Assembly: GCA_030998015.1 (NCBI GenBank)
Contig: JARWMV010000240.1
Location: 124,001-188,000, forward strand
Direction: 5' to 3'
Source: Ceratorhiza oryzae-sativae
Taxonomy: Eukaryota > Basidiomycota > Agaricomycetes > Cantharellales > Ceratobasidiaceae
Length of the DNA: 64,000 bases
Position 1 is the first letter of the stretch, and every line of letters starts with the position of its first letter. Position numbers and translations under genes: made by a program. Below, in pieces: positions 37,656 to 50,480 of this stretch. The notes beneath the pieces are model-generated. The model saw only the letters and a list, made by a program, of their open reading frames with translations, was not told the origin of the DNA and ran no database searches.

Positions 37656-37660
37656 CCACT

Positions 37661-38197
37661 CACCTTGACTGGATATTGCTAGGCTCATCATCCTCGACCC
37701 TTGTATCAGGTGGCACTATTCCTCCAGGATAGCCACGGATTTCCGATCTGGATTTATCAACCCGGGGTCTTTTTTCAGGCCATGCGCGGCCAAATAATTT
37801 ACATTTGATATATCTATGTTCGAATCCTTCCGCTCAATGAAGCATGAACGCGGCCGGAAACAACAATTTCGGCGCGTTATCCCACTCCCACCATTCGAAC
37901 ACCCATTTCGGTCCGGAGCTCCCAACGCCGATCCAGCTTGAGGATTGGCTAGTTCATGATTCCGCCCAAGACCAAGGGACATAAATGAGCGTTCTATCTT
38001 GGACACATCCCTTGGCATCATACCCAACTCGTCAAACCTAATTCATACTCATGCCTTGAAGCGCCTCACGCATTCAAAACCACGTCGAAAGATCAGCTTC
38101 ACTTGTATGCGTGCGGACTCAAAAGCTGAAGGGCCTTGTCGTCTAAAAAACACCCCGGCGGTTGACGATGCTTGGTGCCATTCTAGGGATAGGACAC
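37661..38197. other. No confident gene
   Basis: A minus-strand open frame at 37716-38027 (103 codons) has no recognisable domain and no supporting introns. Confidence 0.35.
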
Positions 38198-38897
38198 TAT
38201 TGCGGTTGTCAAAAGTTCGTTCCGCCCGAGAAATAAACGCCGAAATGTCGAAAACGGTATTAATTCAATATCTCGCGAACGGGGGTAGTTGTCTGTAATG
38301 TAAATGAAAATTCTGAATCGGAAAATTATTGCAAACAGTTTTATGTACATATCGTAATGATAGGACAACTTTCAGCTGCACATTGCATCTAAAGGGGCAT
38401 ACCCCTGAGAACGTCCCAGCTGAGAAAGCTATGAGGATTCTGTGAATGCGAAAGGTCGAAGCAGTACCTCAAGGCACTCTTTACAAAATTCAGCGCTCAT
38501 AGCTGATTCCGCAGCACCAAATGGACCTCTTATTCCCTCTGAAATTACCTCCAACAGCTCATGTTTGAGTTCCATTTGGTGCTGTGGATCAGCTATGAGC
38601 GCTGAATTTTGTAAATGGTGCCTTGAGGTACTGCTTCGACCTTTCGCATTCACAGAATCCTCATAGCTTTCTCAGCTGGGACGTTCTCAGGGGTATGCCC
38701 CTTTAGATGCAGTGTGCAGCTGAAAGTTGTCCTATCATAACGATATGTACATAAAACTGTTTGCAATAATTTTCCGATTCAGAATTTGCATTTATATTAC
38801 ACACAGCTAACCCCGTTCGTGAGATATTGAATTAATACCGCTTTCGACGTTTCGGCGTTTATTTCTCGGGCGGCACGAACTTTTGACAACCACAATA
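38198..38897. repeat. Long near-perfect inverted repeat (foldback), 45 nt loop
   Basis: The left arm 38198-38525 is repeated as reverse complement at 38571-38897, each about 328 bp, around a 45 bp spacer. Mismatches are few and scattered. A transcript across it would fold into a very long hairpin. No coding content is evident. It could be a foldback/MITE-type transposon or a head-to-head duplication of a short element. No flanking target duplication was identified. Confidence 0.9.
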
Positions 38898-40230
38898 ATG
38901 CTAATGTTTGGTTTGCCAAACTCACCCTCATTATTTCGCGATAGTTTTTGTGGAGCGAGTGGTGCGCCCAAGACAGGTTGCTATAAGTAACCACCATAGG
39001 ATATAGAAAAACCGGGGTCCTGGTGGATAAGCGCAACAAACCCAGCATCTTGTGTTCCTGTCGCCCCGGTATCGTTTGTCCTCAAATCATGTCAAAGTCC
39101 CTTTATCCCTCGTGTATGGCATATATGATTATATGGATAGGATCACGATGGTCTGGTGTCCGCCTATACGTGGGTCGAAGTAAAGGTCAATAAACAATTT
39201 AGAGCAGGCAAGTTCGTGTATGCTGACTTTACTAGCCTGCAAACGGAGCGAAACAGTCGGGAGAGAGAGAGGGGGGGGGGCAATCGAGCCTGAGAGCGAC
39301 CCAGGAGTCGGCCTTGTACCCAGCTCCGATACGGCGACGCAAACGTCCAACCCGGCGTCTACCTGTCCGACCGTCAAATTGGCTCCACGACCAAATCCAA
39401 TCAGCCTGGTCAACCCGGGACGAACTACGATAGGTACAGACCATTCCAAGGCACTTTTGAACCTGACGAGTGATATGGATGGGGTTCATCAAGAGCTCGG
39501 GTCGAGATCAACGGCTCAGTCAGATTCTACCGTGTGATAACGTCCAGTGGGGCAATAATAAACGGTCCTCAGTCGTGTTGGCTGTGCAATGTCCGAGGGA
39601 TTCGAGCGCTTATAAGCCAGGGCTGTTGATTCAGACCAGAAGCCCAAAGCTAAGTCACTCTGGGTTAGGAGGGTAGATCCTCCCCAGGGTCGTGAATTTT
39701 GATTGCCCAGAAAAATGGATGGAGAAACAATTCAGAAGAAGATCCTTTGACTTGCTAGAGCGACAGGATTGAATTTGTGTGAGGACGATGTCGGTAATTT
39801 GTATAGACAACAGGCGAGTGCCCCATGAAATGTAACGCTCGATCCTCTGGCATTCCTAAGCCAATGGCGCTCTGGGTAGGCGGCGGTGCCCAGTCAAACC
39901 TGCCAAGTCCTCGCTGGAAGGCGAATGGCCAAATTTCCATCCTCAGCCTTGGTAGGTTACCTCAAGCCGGTCATATCCGCCATCAATCAACTACATTCGA
40001 CGACCACGTCACCCTCGATACACAAAATGAACCACTCTAGTCCAACAGAAAACCCCAAGACAGAAACAAAATGACAAAGCGTACGACCGGGTAATTACAG
40101 TATCGTAAACGAGCGTAAGATATACAAGTTCGTCCCCATCGTTCATCACCAGGAAGAAAGAAAAGAAAAGAAAAATCGTCAAATGGTCCATCCAGAGTTC
40201 GTCAGACCTTAGTCCACGAGAAAACGTTCG
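38898..40230. other. Intergenic, no confident gene
   Basis: Overlapping open frames on both strands at 39129-39537 lack any recognisable domain and oppose each other. The final few hundred bases should hold the 3' end of the minus-strand oxidase gene. Confidence 0.4.
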
Positions 40231-42532
40231 TCACAGTCCTAGTCCTAGTCCGACAAGTCCAGCAGCGACACTGCCCACAAGTCCTGCCGTCGAACTCCAG
40301 ATCGAGTTCGCACCGTTGCTTCCTCCACCATTACCGCCTCCGTTCTCAGGTGGAGCGGTGACGGGCATGCTGCTCGGCGGCAACACCGAGCGCTCACCGA
40401 CCGTCTGGCTGCCTGGACCAATCTTGCCACTTCCGACCATGATCATCTGACCCACGCTCGGCACACCGTCGACGACAATGAACAAAAACGCCGGTCCAGG
40501 AGCGAAATGGCAGGGTTCGGGGGCATCTGGGCGACGTGCAGGGTGACATTAAAGTTTTGGCCCTCCTTGTCGACTGGCAGGACGGTATAACTGGTTTCGA
40601 GCTCGAGGTAGCGCATGCCAAAGTTGATAGTGTGAGTGCTGAAACCGGTTCGAATGACCACCGCCTTGGTCTTTTGGATCTTGTGGATGTCTCCGGCGAG
40701 GTCGTCAAGAGTGAGCGTGATGTCGTAGCCAGGCCCTCCGTACGACAAGCGATCCAAAAGACCGACGGGTTCCGGGCGACGCATAGCATAGTACCACGGG
40801 TAGAAGCGCTCCGTTCGGTACTCGGTCTTGAACGGAACCGAGACGTTGTAATCCGCATTCGGGTTCGAGCCGGCGATAAAGACCGAGCCGTCTGGGAGAA
40901 GGGTGGCGCTCGAGTGGTACATGCGCGCAACGGTGGACTTGGGCATGCCCTTTTGGCTCCAGCGTTTACCTTGCGGCGCTTCGGGGTCATACATGAGGGG
41001 AGTGAAGAGCGGGTAGCGGGCGTACGACTGGCCATATGTCCAAGGCTTGTCGACTCCGTAACCAGCCGTACCAGTATTTGCGCTGCACCTTGTTAATTTG
41101 GGTCATTCTCGAGTATCGAAACTGGACTCACCCGTTGACCAGGAAGACCTTTCCGTCTGGGAGGAGGATCATGTTGCCCATAGTACGACCAGAGTCAGGG
41201 AGCGCGTCGTCGTCAACCCAGGTTGCATCGACGTCGGGCGTGATACGAACACAGGTCGAGTCGGCGGGGTAATCGATCTTGGCCGAGCCGTCTGTCCATT
41301 GCTTGGGAGTCAAGTCGGAGCCACCGCAAAAGACCATGGTGGCCGTCCAGTTGTTGGCAGGAGTCAGGGGTAACATGGCTGTACCGGCCGAGGCGGGGTA
41401 TGTTCGAACTCTGCAGGCTGAATGAGGGACGGACTGCTAGAGATGCGAAACGAAATACGTACGCATAAGGCATATCGGGCAAATTGCTCTGAATGTTTTT
41501 CTTGTAGTCCAAGATCGCAGTACCGCGGTTGGTTTGGATGAATAGCACATCAGAAGGGAGAAGCCAAGTCAAGGGGAACAAGTTGGCGGGGAGCGTGGTA
41601 CGAAGCAACTCGAGGTCGACAGCAGCTCCCTTGGGTGGGAAGAACTCGTAGGTTGGATTATTCTAATCACGGAGTTAGAACCACTCGGAATTCGAATGAC
41701 CAACTTCGTACCTGATTAGGATCGTTGACAAATCCTCCCAGGGTGTTTCCACCGATCTGTAGATACACGTTAATTTGTAACCATCAGAAGAAAGGGATGA
41801 GCGCCTACGATGATCATGGTTCCGTCGGACAAAGTTTCGCTACCCGGGAAACATGAGTCTTGGCGTTGTCAACACGTCAACAAGGACCTACAGTGTCGGG
41901 TACCATCGCCGAGTGGAGATGTAGAGCTTGGGGTCGTCGAGCCATTCCGCTGTGCCGTCTGCCTTTGGGGTAAGAAGACGCGTGCTAGACCGCGTGTCAG
42001 ATGGACTAAGTTCTAGATCGATCTTATCAATCATACTTACGCCATGCGGCCGTCCAAACTCTGATATGGGCCGGTAGCCGGCGGGGCGTCAACACCCTCA
42101 CGGGTGACAGGTTTATTGCCGCCTAAACGCGTGGTGAGCATTGACAGGTAATAAGGACGTAAAATCTGGCGTACCAACGTTCAACCATGTGCCGTTGCCG
42201 AGGACGTTTCCACCCGCGCAAAACGAGTTGGTCATAATGTCCATTGCCCGTACATCATTCGAGTCGATATTGTACAACGTCGCCCAAGCCGGGTGGCCAG
42301 CGACCTGGATCGGGTTGTTCTCGACCTTGTCGACGACATAGACCTGGTTAGGCATGCCCAGGAACATCTGCTGAGCGCTGACACCCGAGTCGCCAACAAT
42401 CTCGAACGTGTTCGCAACACCCGACTTGAGCGGCTGGCCAGGCTTCGGGATGACCTGAGGGGGCCCGGTGACCGTCGGGAGGGCAGCGGCCGACGACGCG
42501 GCCAGGACGGCGAGCGACGCGTACTTGCGCAT
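40231..42532 (-). CDS. Glyoxal-oxidase-like copper radical oxidase (AA5), GPI-type tail after a frameshift
   Basis: A secreted or surface oxidase making hydrogen peroxide from aldehydes or alcohols, by family. It starts at 42532 with a signal peptide (MRKYASLAVLAASSAAALP). Short exons join in phase through seven GT-AG introns (exon 1 42532-42175, exon 2 42122-42041, and so on). All copper-radical-oxidase residues are visible: Cys in NSFCAGGN, Tyr in RRWYPTL (the Cys-Tyr crosslink pair), Tyr-His in RMYHSSATLLPDG, and His in FSTHTINFGMRY. A DUF1929-type C-terminal domain follows. Near 40505, after MPPNPA, one base is missing relative to the expected frame. The homologous register resumes as PGPAFLFIVVDGVPSVGQM and runs through a Gly/Asn-rich linker to a hydrophobic end (LVGSVAAGLVGLGLGL), a probable GPI signal, stopping at 40231. 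Read literally, the protein ends early at about 40443. Confidence 0.88.
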
Positions 42533-43897
42533 GGTGGGGGAGGAGGGAAAAGGAGAATGCGGGCTGGGCCAAAGCCCGCGTCGGTTATGTACGCCGTGTG
42601 GGCGCATTATTCAGTACCTGATTCGCCGATACCGGTTCTGGACCAGACAGATCCGTCGGACAGGACAACGCGGTGATAGCTGAATCTATTGGCCTTGTTC
42701 AAAACCTGCGTATATCAAACCGAGCCCCCAACCATATTCAGTCGATCCATGCCCAGACGACCCGAGGGCACGGTCATGACGCCCTGCCAAGCCACCATTC
42801 GGGCGCGGCACACAAATATAACCCAGCCCCAAGAAGTAGAAACCAGTCAGGCAGTGATAAAGCGAGCGCTTGCTTGCGTCCCAATACCAACAACAGTCGA
42901 TCCTCGTGTGGCTGCGTAAGGAACGCTTCATCTTGTCATATCCTGTGGCTTACAACCCTAAAAAAACTGACGTTGTGACGTTGGTAGAGAATTGAATCCA
43001 ATCAGCCAATCAAAAAAATAGCTCTGGATATGACATAACAGACATACGTTGACTAGGTAAAGCTACTGTTCGCAAACATGGTTAAACAACAGGGGTGTAG
43101 TTAGCCAAAACCACTGCTGGTTTGAAGCAAGTGCGCGACAATGATGCATACACGTAGTTAAGTAGTGCAAAACGGTCTGTCAAAATAGTCAACTTGTGGG
43201 ATTTTCGGCATACGATCATGCAATGTGTACCGACATGTCAGAATCATCCCCATTATGAGCACACACAAGAAAGTTCGTCGAAAGTTCATGTGGGCTGCCA
43301 AAGCGAGTAGAGCAAAACCTTGCAACATCACACATCTAGCGCCCATGCACTCATCGAGAAATGTCAAACTTGTGGCTGATTATCAAATGGATCTTGGGCC
43401 TATAAAAGTCGCCAATCTGTGAAAGCCTATGCTGAGGGACTCGTTGGTCAGTGACACGCTTTGGTGAGGAAGGTTTGTTATGGAGCCCCAGCGGGATCTT
43501 TTCCACTGCAAATCCACTCTAGCGTGTGCTACAAACCATAGTTAGGATCACTAGCCTCTCATCAAACGAGCTACTAGTCAGCACCTTAGCCTTTAGTTTC
43601 AATTTCCGACAGATGAATTTTTCATCCCCAGTGTTGGCCAACACACCCATAACTACAGGCTCAGACCCCACCAACATGCCCTTACAGTCCAACATCAACA
43701 ATATCAATGAAATCTCTGACTTTTGTTGTCCCACAAGCCGTTATCCCGATGTATATACAGACTTCTTTGGATTGCCTAGTTGACCTTGGTGCATCTACAA
43801 GTCACCTTTCTGTCTTGAAGTAGACATGTTTTCTCAAGTGTGTATTCCACCATTGTCCATAAGCTCAGCTACTCATCGTGCACATGCACGCCCACCC
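42533..43897. other. Intergenic; possible retroelement scrap near 43526-43825
   Basis: Mostly featureless. The 5' side should contain the oxidase promoter. A plus-strand frame at 43526-43783 followed by a frame-shifted DLGASTSHLS near 43783 faintly resembles a retroviral-type aspartic protease (D-x-G-A-S/T), but the match is too short to call. Confidence 0.3.
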
Positions 43898-45119
43898 CCA
43901 AACGTGAGTCCTCCGATGCTAGCCCACAACTTACGGAAAAGCGGAATTCCAGAAGACTATGTCACCTGGATCGAACGAAAACTAGCAGGCCGGACTACAG
44001 TACTAAAGTTTGATGATTATGAGTTGGACAAGCTTGAGATCAAGCACGGCATTGACCAAGGTTGTCCACTGTTGTGTATCTTTTACATTTTCTACAACAG
44101 CAACTTGGTTAGGGTGGCGAGAGCACCAACGGGGCAGAGCAAGAGGGAGGAGCTGGCGGTGGGCTACATTGACAATGTTGCACTGCTCACAAGGGCAGCC
44201 ATGATGGAGGAGGCGGGAGAGAAGCTGAAGGATATGATGGAAAGAGAGGGCAGAGCTCCAAAGTGGGCAGAGTTGCATACGTCAGAGTTCACTCTGGAGA
44301 AGACTGCGCTAGTTGGGTTTACAAAGAGCAAGGAGAGGAAATTGGGGCTGCTGCACATAGGAGGGGTGTTGATCAAGCCAGTCAAGTCACACCGCTTCCT
44401 GGGAGTGATTTTCGACAAGGAGCTGAGATGGGGAGATCAGAGGGCGGAGGTGCTAAAGACTGGGTCCACCTGGGTCAACCTCTTGAAGAGGGTGTCCAGG
44501 ACGCAACACAGGCTGAAGCCGGAGGCCGCACGGCAGTTGAACCAAGCAGTGTTTTTGCCAAAAGTGACATACGCAGCTGACATTTGGTGGGAGCATGTTC
44601 GCAGGAACAAATCAGATACAAGGGACCTTGGCGCATTGGGATTCACAAAGAAGCTGCAATCAATACAGTGCATCTTGGCACTCAACATCACGGGTGCATT
44701 GAGGACCTCACCAACAGACGCACTTGACGCACATGCCAGAATCCTGCCAATAAAGCTTGAGCTGCAACAAGCCTGCCACCGAGCCGCGATACAATTGGCC
44801 TCAGTCCTGAAAAGTCACCCACTATGGCAACTCATGGATAAAGAAGGGAAGCACCTACCAGCTGAGCATTGTTCCCCACTACAGATGCTATTCTTGTCCA
44901 CTGAAGTAATTGTAGCAGAATACACACTGAAAGCTCAGAGCAACGACCTCCAGAAAAAGCTCATGAAACTACAGGTCACGATTGCGGAGATGCGAGAAGA
45001 AGCTATAGACTATGAGAAGACAACTACAGCGGACATCAAAGTCTTTACTGATGGGTCGATGAAGGACGGTGGTGTGGGAGCAGCAGCGGTTCTGGTTAAG
45101 GAAGGGGTGGAGGATCGCA
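43898..45119 (+). pseudogene. LINE reverse transcriptase and start of RNase H (5' part)
   Basis: One open frame containing reverse transcriptase blocks: GIDQGCPLLCIFYIFYN, the catalytic box as GYIDNVALL, and a thumb region (LKPEAARQLNQAVFLPKVTYA). The usual box is Y-x-D-D; here the second Asp codon reads AAT, so the active site is lost. Near the end the first RNase H motif appears (VFTDGSMKDGGVGAAAVL) and the frame is cut at VEDR by Copia-3. Confidence 0.85.
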
Positions 45120-45384
45120 TGTTGAAATGTAAACTATATGTATAAATCACTCTATATGTGCGGAGCGCAGTGTGCTTAAGACAAGTAAATATAATATATT
45201 TGAGTGAGCAGGTGACTGCCTACAGAGCAAAACAGAGCTCCTTATATACACAGAAAAGAGACGTTCTAGTACATTGTAGAACGTTACAGTAAGTACGCGA
45301 TTCGTACTACATGAGTCATGCGATTGCTAGTTTATTCTGGCATGTTCGATATGTATCTATGTATTTGTATATTTGTATTCTACA
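45120..45384 (-). repeat. Copia-3 3' LTR
   Basis: 265 bp. This copy carries the decayed CpG states (for example TATATGTGCGG where the other LTR has TATACGTGCGG). The outer end abuts TCGCA at 45115-45119. Confidence 0.95.
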
Positions 45385-48300
45385 CTCCCCCTCAAGAGCA
45401 TGGCTTGTGTGAACTTAGACAAGAACAGAGTATATTTGTATAGAGACAAAGCAGTTGAAAAAACCGAAGTTAAATTTTCAGACTAATACAGCTATTCTGG
45501 TACGCATATATGTACCTAATTAATCAACTTCCTCAATCTCAATTGCATACTCAAGATCCTTATCTTCATCTCCCATAATCTTGTTGACTAGTTTATAGAA
45601 TTGTATTGCCAAGAGTGGCTTTGTAAGCACATCAGTGATATTGTCCTTCATGTTGATGTACAGCGGTGAAATGAGTTGCTTTTCAATACAATTGTGAATG
45701 AAATGGTGTCATATGTCAATATGTTTCGATTGTCCACAGTATTGCAATTTGACGGACAGTGTAAGAGCGGCAAGGTTGTCAAACATAATGAGAGTTGGGG
45801 CAGTGGCACTGAGTCCAAGTTCGTCAAAGAATTGTCGAATCCAGAGGGCTTGGGTCGTTGCATGGGTAAGCGCCATATATTCCACCTCCATAGTTGATAG
45901 AGTGACAGTTGGCTGTTTCCTGGAAGACCAGCTAATCGCGGTGCCTCCAAGGGTGAAGCAATTGCCAGAGATTGATTTTCAATTGAGGTGGCTAGTCCCC
46001 CAATTGGCATCAGAGTATCTGGTCTCACCGAAGTTGAGCAGGTTATCGCCGATACAGCGATAGGTCAATCCATGGCCAATAGTACCAGCAAGGTATCGGA
46101 TAATGCACTTAAGCGCTGTCACATGAGCTTGTCTGAAGCAGCTAGTAAACTGAGTAAGGTGGTTTACTGCAAAAGCAATGTTGGGCCGAGTACAGACAGC
46201 CGCATACATGAGGTGGCCAATCAAGCAAGCATAAGGAAAATTTGGTCAGGCACCATTGTGATGGGTAAGTTGCATTGTTGTCAATGCCGGAGTGTTGGCA
46301 GGGTATGTGCTGAGTAATCCAGCCTCTTCAATGGTCAAGTTGATGTAGGTAGGCTGGGAGAGAGTGAGGGTGTGGCAACGTCTGTCATGAGTAAACTGTA
46401 TGCCAATAAAATGGCGGAGTTCACCAAGATTGCACATGTCAAAAGCATGGAGTAGCTCATTGACAGCATCCTTAGTGTGGTTTGGTGATGTAAATAGTAC
46501 ACAGTCATCAACATGAATTGCCAGAAAAGAAATAAGTGGACCAGAGGGTGCTTGGATAATGCGTTTGTAGATGCATGAATTTGTCAAGAGTTGGCTATAG
46601 CCTAGGCATAGCAGTAACTTGTTAAAAGTTTTATTCCATACGTAGCTGGCCTGTTGAAGGCCATAGAGTGAGTGTTTGAGGCGTAGTACCAGTCCAGATC
46701 CATCATCGAAACCAGTAATTGGCTCCATATAAATTTCTTCTTTGAGGTGACCATTCAGGAAGGCCAATACAATGTCTAGTTGGCACATGTCAAGATCGAA
46801 GTAGTTGGCTAGCAAGCATAAGATGCGAAGGGAGTCAAGATGTACAATAGGGGTGAAGGAGTGATAGAAATCCTGGCCAGGAACTTGACTGTACCCCTTG
46901 GCAACTAGGCGAGCCTTATAGCAAGCGATCTGACCATATTCGTCACGTTTGCATTTGAGAACCCATCCATTCTTGACTACATTGATGCTGGTAGGTCTTT
47001 CCACTCTTTTGAACGTCCCCATGCACTCAAGTTGTGCCATTTCCTCTTGCATTGCCCTCTCCCACTTTTCGTTCTCAGGTCCACCCATCGCCTGTACATA
47101 TGTCGGATGATCTTCATCAAATCCCGAGCGATTGAGCAACAATTGGTGTGCAATTCCTTCATAGAATGCATGCGTGAATACATATTTGATCGCCTTGGCA
47201 GTAGCAATCGCAGCCTGGTTAGACTGGTGTTCAGCAATTTCATCTGACGGGACGAGACAGGCAAGAGGTGGAGGACTGGCGGGTCAGCTAATACAATTGT
47301 CGCCCTCAGATTGGTTATCATTGACGCATACATTTGTTAAATCTTTGGTATTTTGTAAGTCTGGAAGCTTGCTTCCATGTATCTGAGCTATAGGTAGGTT
47401 ACCTTGATTGTCCAGGACACTAATCTTGATAGGTCCATGTGAGGACTCGAGTTGCAGGGCAGGTTGGCCAGTGCTGCCACTGCAAGTTGTGATTGTGGTA
47501 CCAGGCTTCATATCACTGAGTGAGCGTGAGGGACTGGTGTTAGCACTAGATGGTTTTGTGGCAGTGCAAGGTGACATACGCATAGGTGCTGTAGGTGGCT
47601 TGGATGATTTAGGAGTGCAGGAAGTTGTTGAACAGGTTGTATGCGGTGCAGAGAGAATTGTAGATATAGTAGATGAGTTATCTAGCTTAGAATCAGTTGA
47701 ATTTGGGGATGAATGCGCTGTTGGTGTTTCTTGTTCGATTTTCCACTCAGCATTTATAGTCAGTAGGTCTCCCCCTGTTCCTGTATTTCCTTTCAATCGC
47801 TCACAGCTGCTGGAATCTTCTAGCACTGTCTCCCCCTCAGCAGGTGGAGCAATTGGAACTAGTACTTTGTTGTTGTTCTCTCCCCCTGCTGCGTTATCTT
47901 GGCGCATGAACGCAACATTCCGTGAATGGAGTATGTGCATAGTGCCAGGTTTGTAGTACCTCCAAGACTTTCCTTGTGCATCTGATATTCCTGTAAATAT
48001 TGCTTGAAATGCCTTTGGATCTAGCTTGGACCATTTTTCCACTTGATCCAGTACATAGCATTTTGACCCCCATGGTTGTAATTGGCTCACATCAGGTACC
48101 TTACCCCAAAATTTTTCGAAAGGGGTTGTCTGGAGGGTTCCCCTGATCTGTGTAGGTGTTCTATTCTTCAGATAGCATGCATATGCTACTGCTTCACTCA
48201 AGAGATACTGTGGAGCACCTGCTTCAAACATCATCACTCTAGCATGTTCCAAGAGCATCCTATTGAGCCTTTTGGCTATCCCATTCTGTTGGGATGAATA

Positions 48301-50177
48301 TGGTGCTGTTGTCTCCAGAATTGTTCCTTTTGTTGCGGTATGTGTCTTCCATGCCACATTCACAAACTCCCCTCCATTGTCAAAGTGTACACATTTAATT
48401 TTAGCATTCTTCTGTGTACTTAGAAACACTTTGAAAGATTTGTATTTGTTTATTGTCTCATCTTTGTGCCTAATGAAAGATACAGTTGAAAAACAAGTCG
48501 CAACATCAGTAAATGATACATAGTACAAATATTTCCCTATAGATGCTGTTCTTGCAGGTCCCCATACATTGGTAACTATTAATTCTCCTATCTCTTTTGC
48601 ATCTGTATGTGATTCCTTAGGAAACGGCCTTGTATGCATTTTAGCCTTAATGCATGATTTGCATTCAAAATTCAATCCTTCTTTTCCTTCCGAAATTTCC
48701 ATACCTTTGAGTGCGCCCATTGATTTAATTTGTTGGAGGGCAGTTGTGCTAATATGTCCCAAGATCTTGTGCCATTCCAGCCATGTTCGACCTGTAAGTT
48801 TAGTGAGTACCATCTCAGTTACTCCCTTTCCAGACTGCGCATGTATGTGCAAGGGGCTTTTGACAGCTTTGCATAGAATATGCCATAAGTTACCTTTGGC
48901 TTGTTCTTTAGTCTTCTCACCCAGGGCTATTGTTTTGCCAGTAGGTGATGATATCCTAAGTCTATTTGCACTCATGTTTACTTCGAGGCCCTGCTCAGTT
49001 GCAAGTGAAAGACTAATTAGGTTAGTAGGACATGTGGGTACATGCACAACATCATTCAAGGTAATATACCTGTATTCAGTGTTGCCAGGACTAACCTTGC
49101 ATCTTAGGGTAACAGTTCCTCTACCCAAAATTACATTCTTTCCTGTTACGCCATGTACAGTGCCTATGATGTCTTTGTAATCACTAAAAATTGACTTATC
49201 ACATGCTATATGCGTTGTTGTGCCGCTGTCTGCTACCCACAAGTCATTAGCTCTGCTGATGAGAATCCAGTCTTCATCATTCGCCAAGAATGAGAAGTTG
49301 TCACGTGAGCTGGAGGAAACACCCTTATCAGTGACCATGTGCACACACGGTGCATTATTCCTATTGTTCAATTGTTTGAACCTATTGAACGTTAGTTTAC
49401 CTTGTGGTTTGCATTGGGGTTTATTGTTCCCTCCTTTGTATGCACCGCCCCCAGGTTGTTGGCACTCTGCAGCCCAATGGCCAAGGCGGCCACAATTGTT
49501 GCACTTTGTGTTAGCCCTGTCAGGACTGCGTGGGGTTTGTTTATTCAGAGTAAATGCTCAATTGAGGTTAGTATGTGGCCAACTGTTTGTGTAAAATGTC
49601 TTGCCGGAGTTGTCTTGATTGTTCCGGCAGTGTGCTTCAGCTAGTATGCGTGATCGGAGGTCAGCTATCTTGGTGCTCAATAAGTTGGTATTGTTGAAAT
49701 CAAAGTTGAAGTTGACCAACTGGGTAAATGCGTCCCATGAATCAGGTAGACTCACGACTAAAGTGGTAATCCAGTCTACTTCAGTAATCGCTGCGGGGGA
49801 TATAATGTTTATTTGTTGAAACCAGTCCTGCATCTTCCGCATATGTTCTTCTGCGTCCTTGCCATCCGTCATTCACTGACTAAAGAACTTCTGTCTTAGA
49901 TCGATTAGTCCAACAGTTCCTTGCACTTGGAAGGTATTGGTGAGTAAGTCCCATGCTGCCTTCAATGTGGTACATCCCTGTATATGCATTAGGGCATGCA
50001 CGTTGACGCACAGTCGGATTTGCGATAGGGCTTTACGATTGGCTTTACACCATTCCTTTTGCTCGTCATTCAATTCCTTAGATTCGGTCTGCGTGGTCAC
50101 ATCGGCAGGTTGTTTGCCATCCTCTCCTTTTGGCGGAGTATGAACGACACTGACAATAGAGTATGGTGGGGATTTCT

Positions 50178-50468
50178 GTTGAATTTACAATCATATGCAT
50201 GTATGTATGCGCATATTTGTTTCTGTTTCGTATCCCCCCTCTCTGATATCATGCACGAGTTTGCGGGAATCCCCCTTCTTCTTCCTTAGTTCTCTACCTT
50301 CGTAGTTGAGCTAAGGTATTGTATTTTCTTTCTTTTCTCATGTATTCTATTCACACTGTACTCTATAGTACAATTTGTATCTTAGGTACAGTATATATAG
50401 TTCTCTACCTTCATAGTTGAGCTAAGTACGATTTGTATCTTAGCCATGAGAAACCTCCCTGCATGAGA
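50178..50468 (+). repeat. Copia-4 5' LTR
   Basis: Begins TGTTGAATTTACAATC and ends GCATGAGA. It contains a roughly 29 bp block (starting TAGTTCTCTACCTTCGTAG) present twice about 115 bp apart, plus a repeated TTTGTATCTTAG word, and a TATATATAG stretch between them. Confidence 0.95.
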
Positions 50469-50480
50469 GGTTATGAGCCC
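50469..50480 (+). promoter_or_regulatory. Copia-4 primer-binding site
   Basis: GGTTATGAGCCC immediately follows the 5' LTR and is complementary to the initiator tRNA-Met anticodon arm. It is identical to the site in the other three copia elements although the LTRs are unrelated in sequence. Confidence 0.8.

Noticed and set aside
37716..38027. 103-codon minus-strand frame
   Set aside because: No domain, no intron support, and it lies among repeat sequences.
39129..39537. Overlapping open frames on both strands
   Set aside because: They oppose each other, are Pro/Ser/Gly-rich and match nothing recognisable.
43526..43830. Possible retroviral-type protease fragment (DLGASTSHLS) upstream of the LINE
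   Set aside because: Too short, frame-broken and without adjoining domains.
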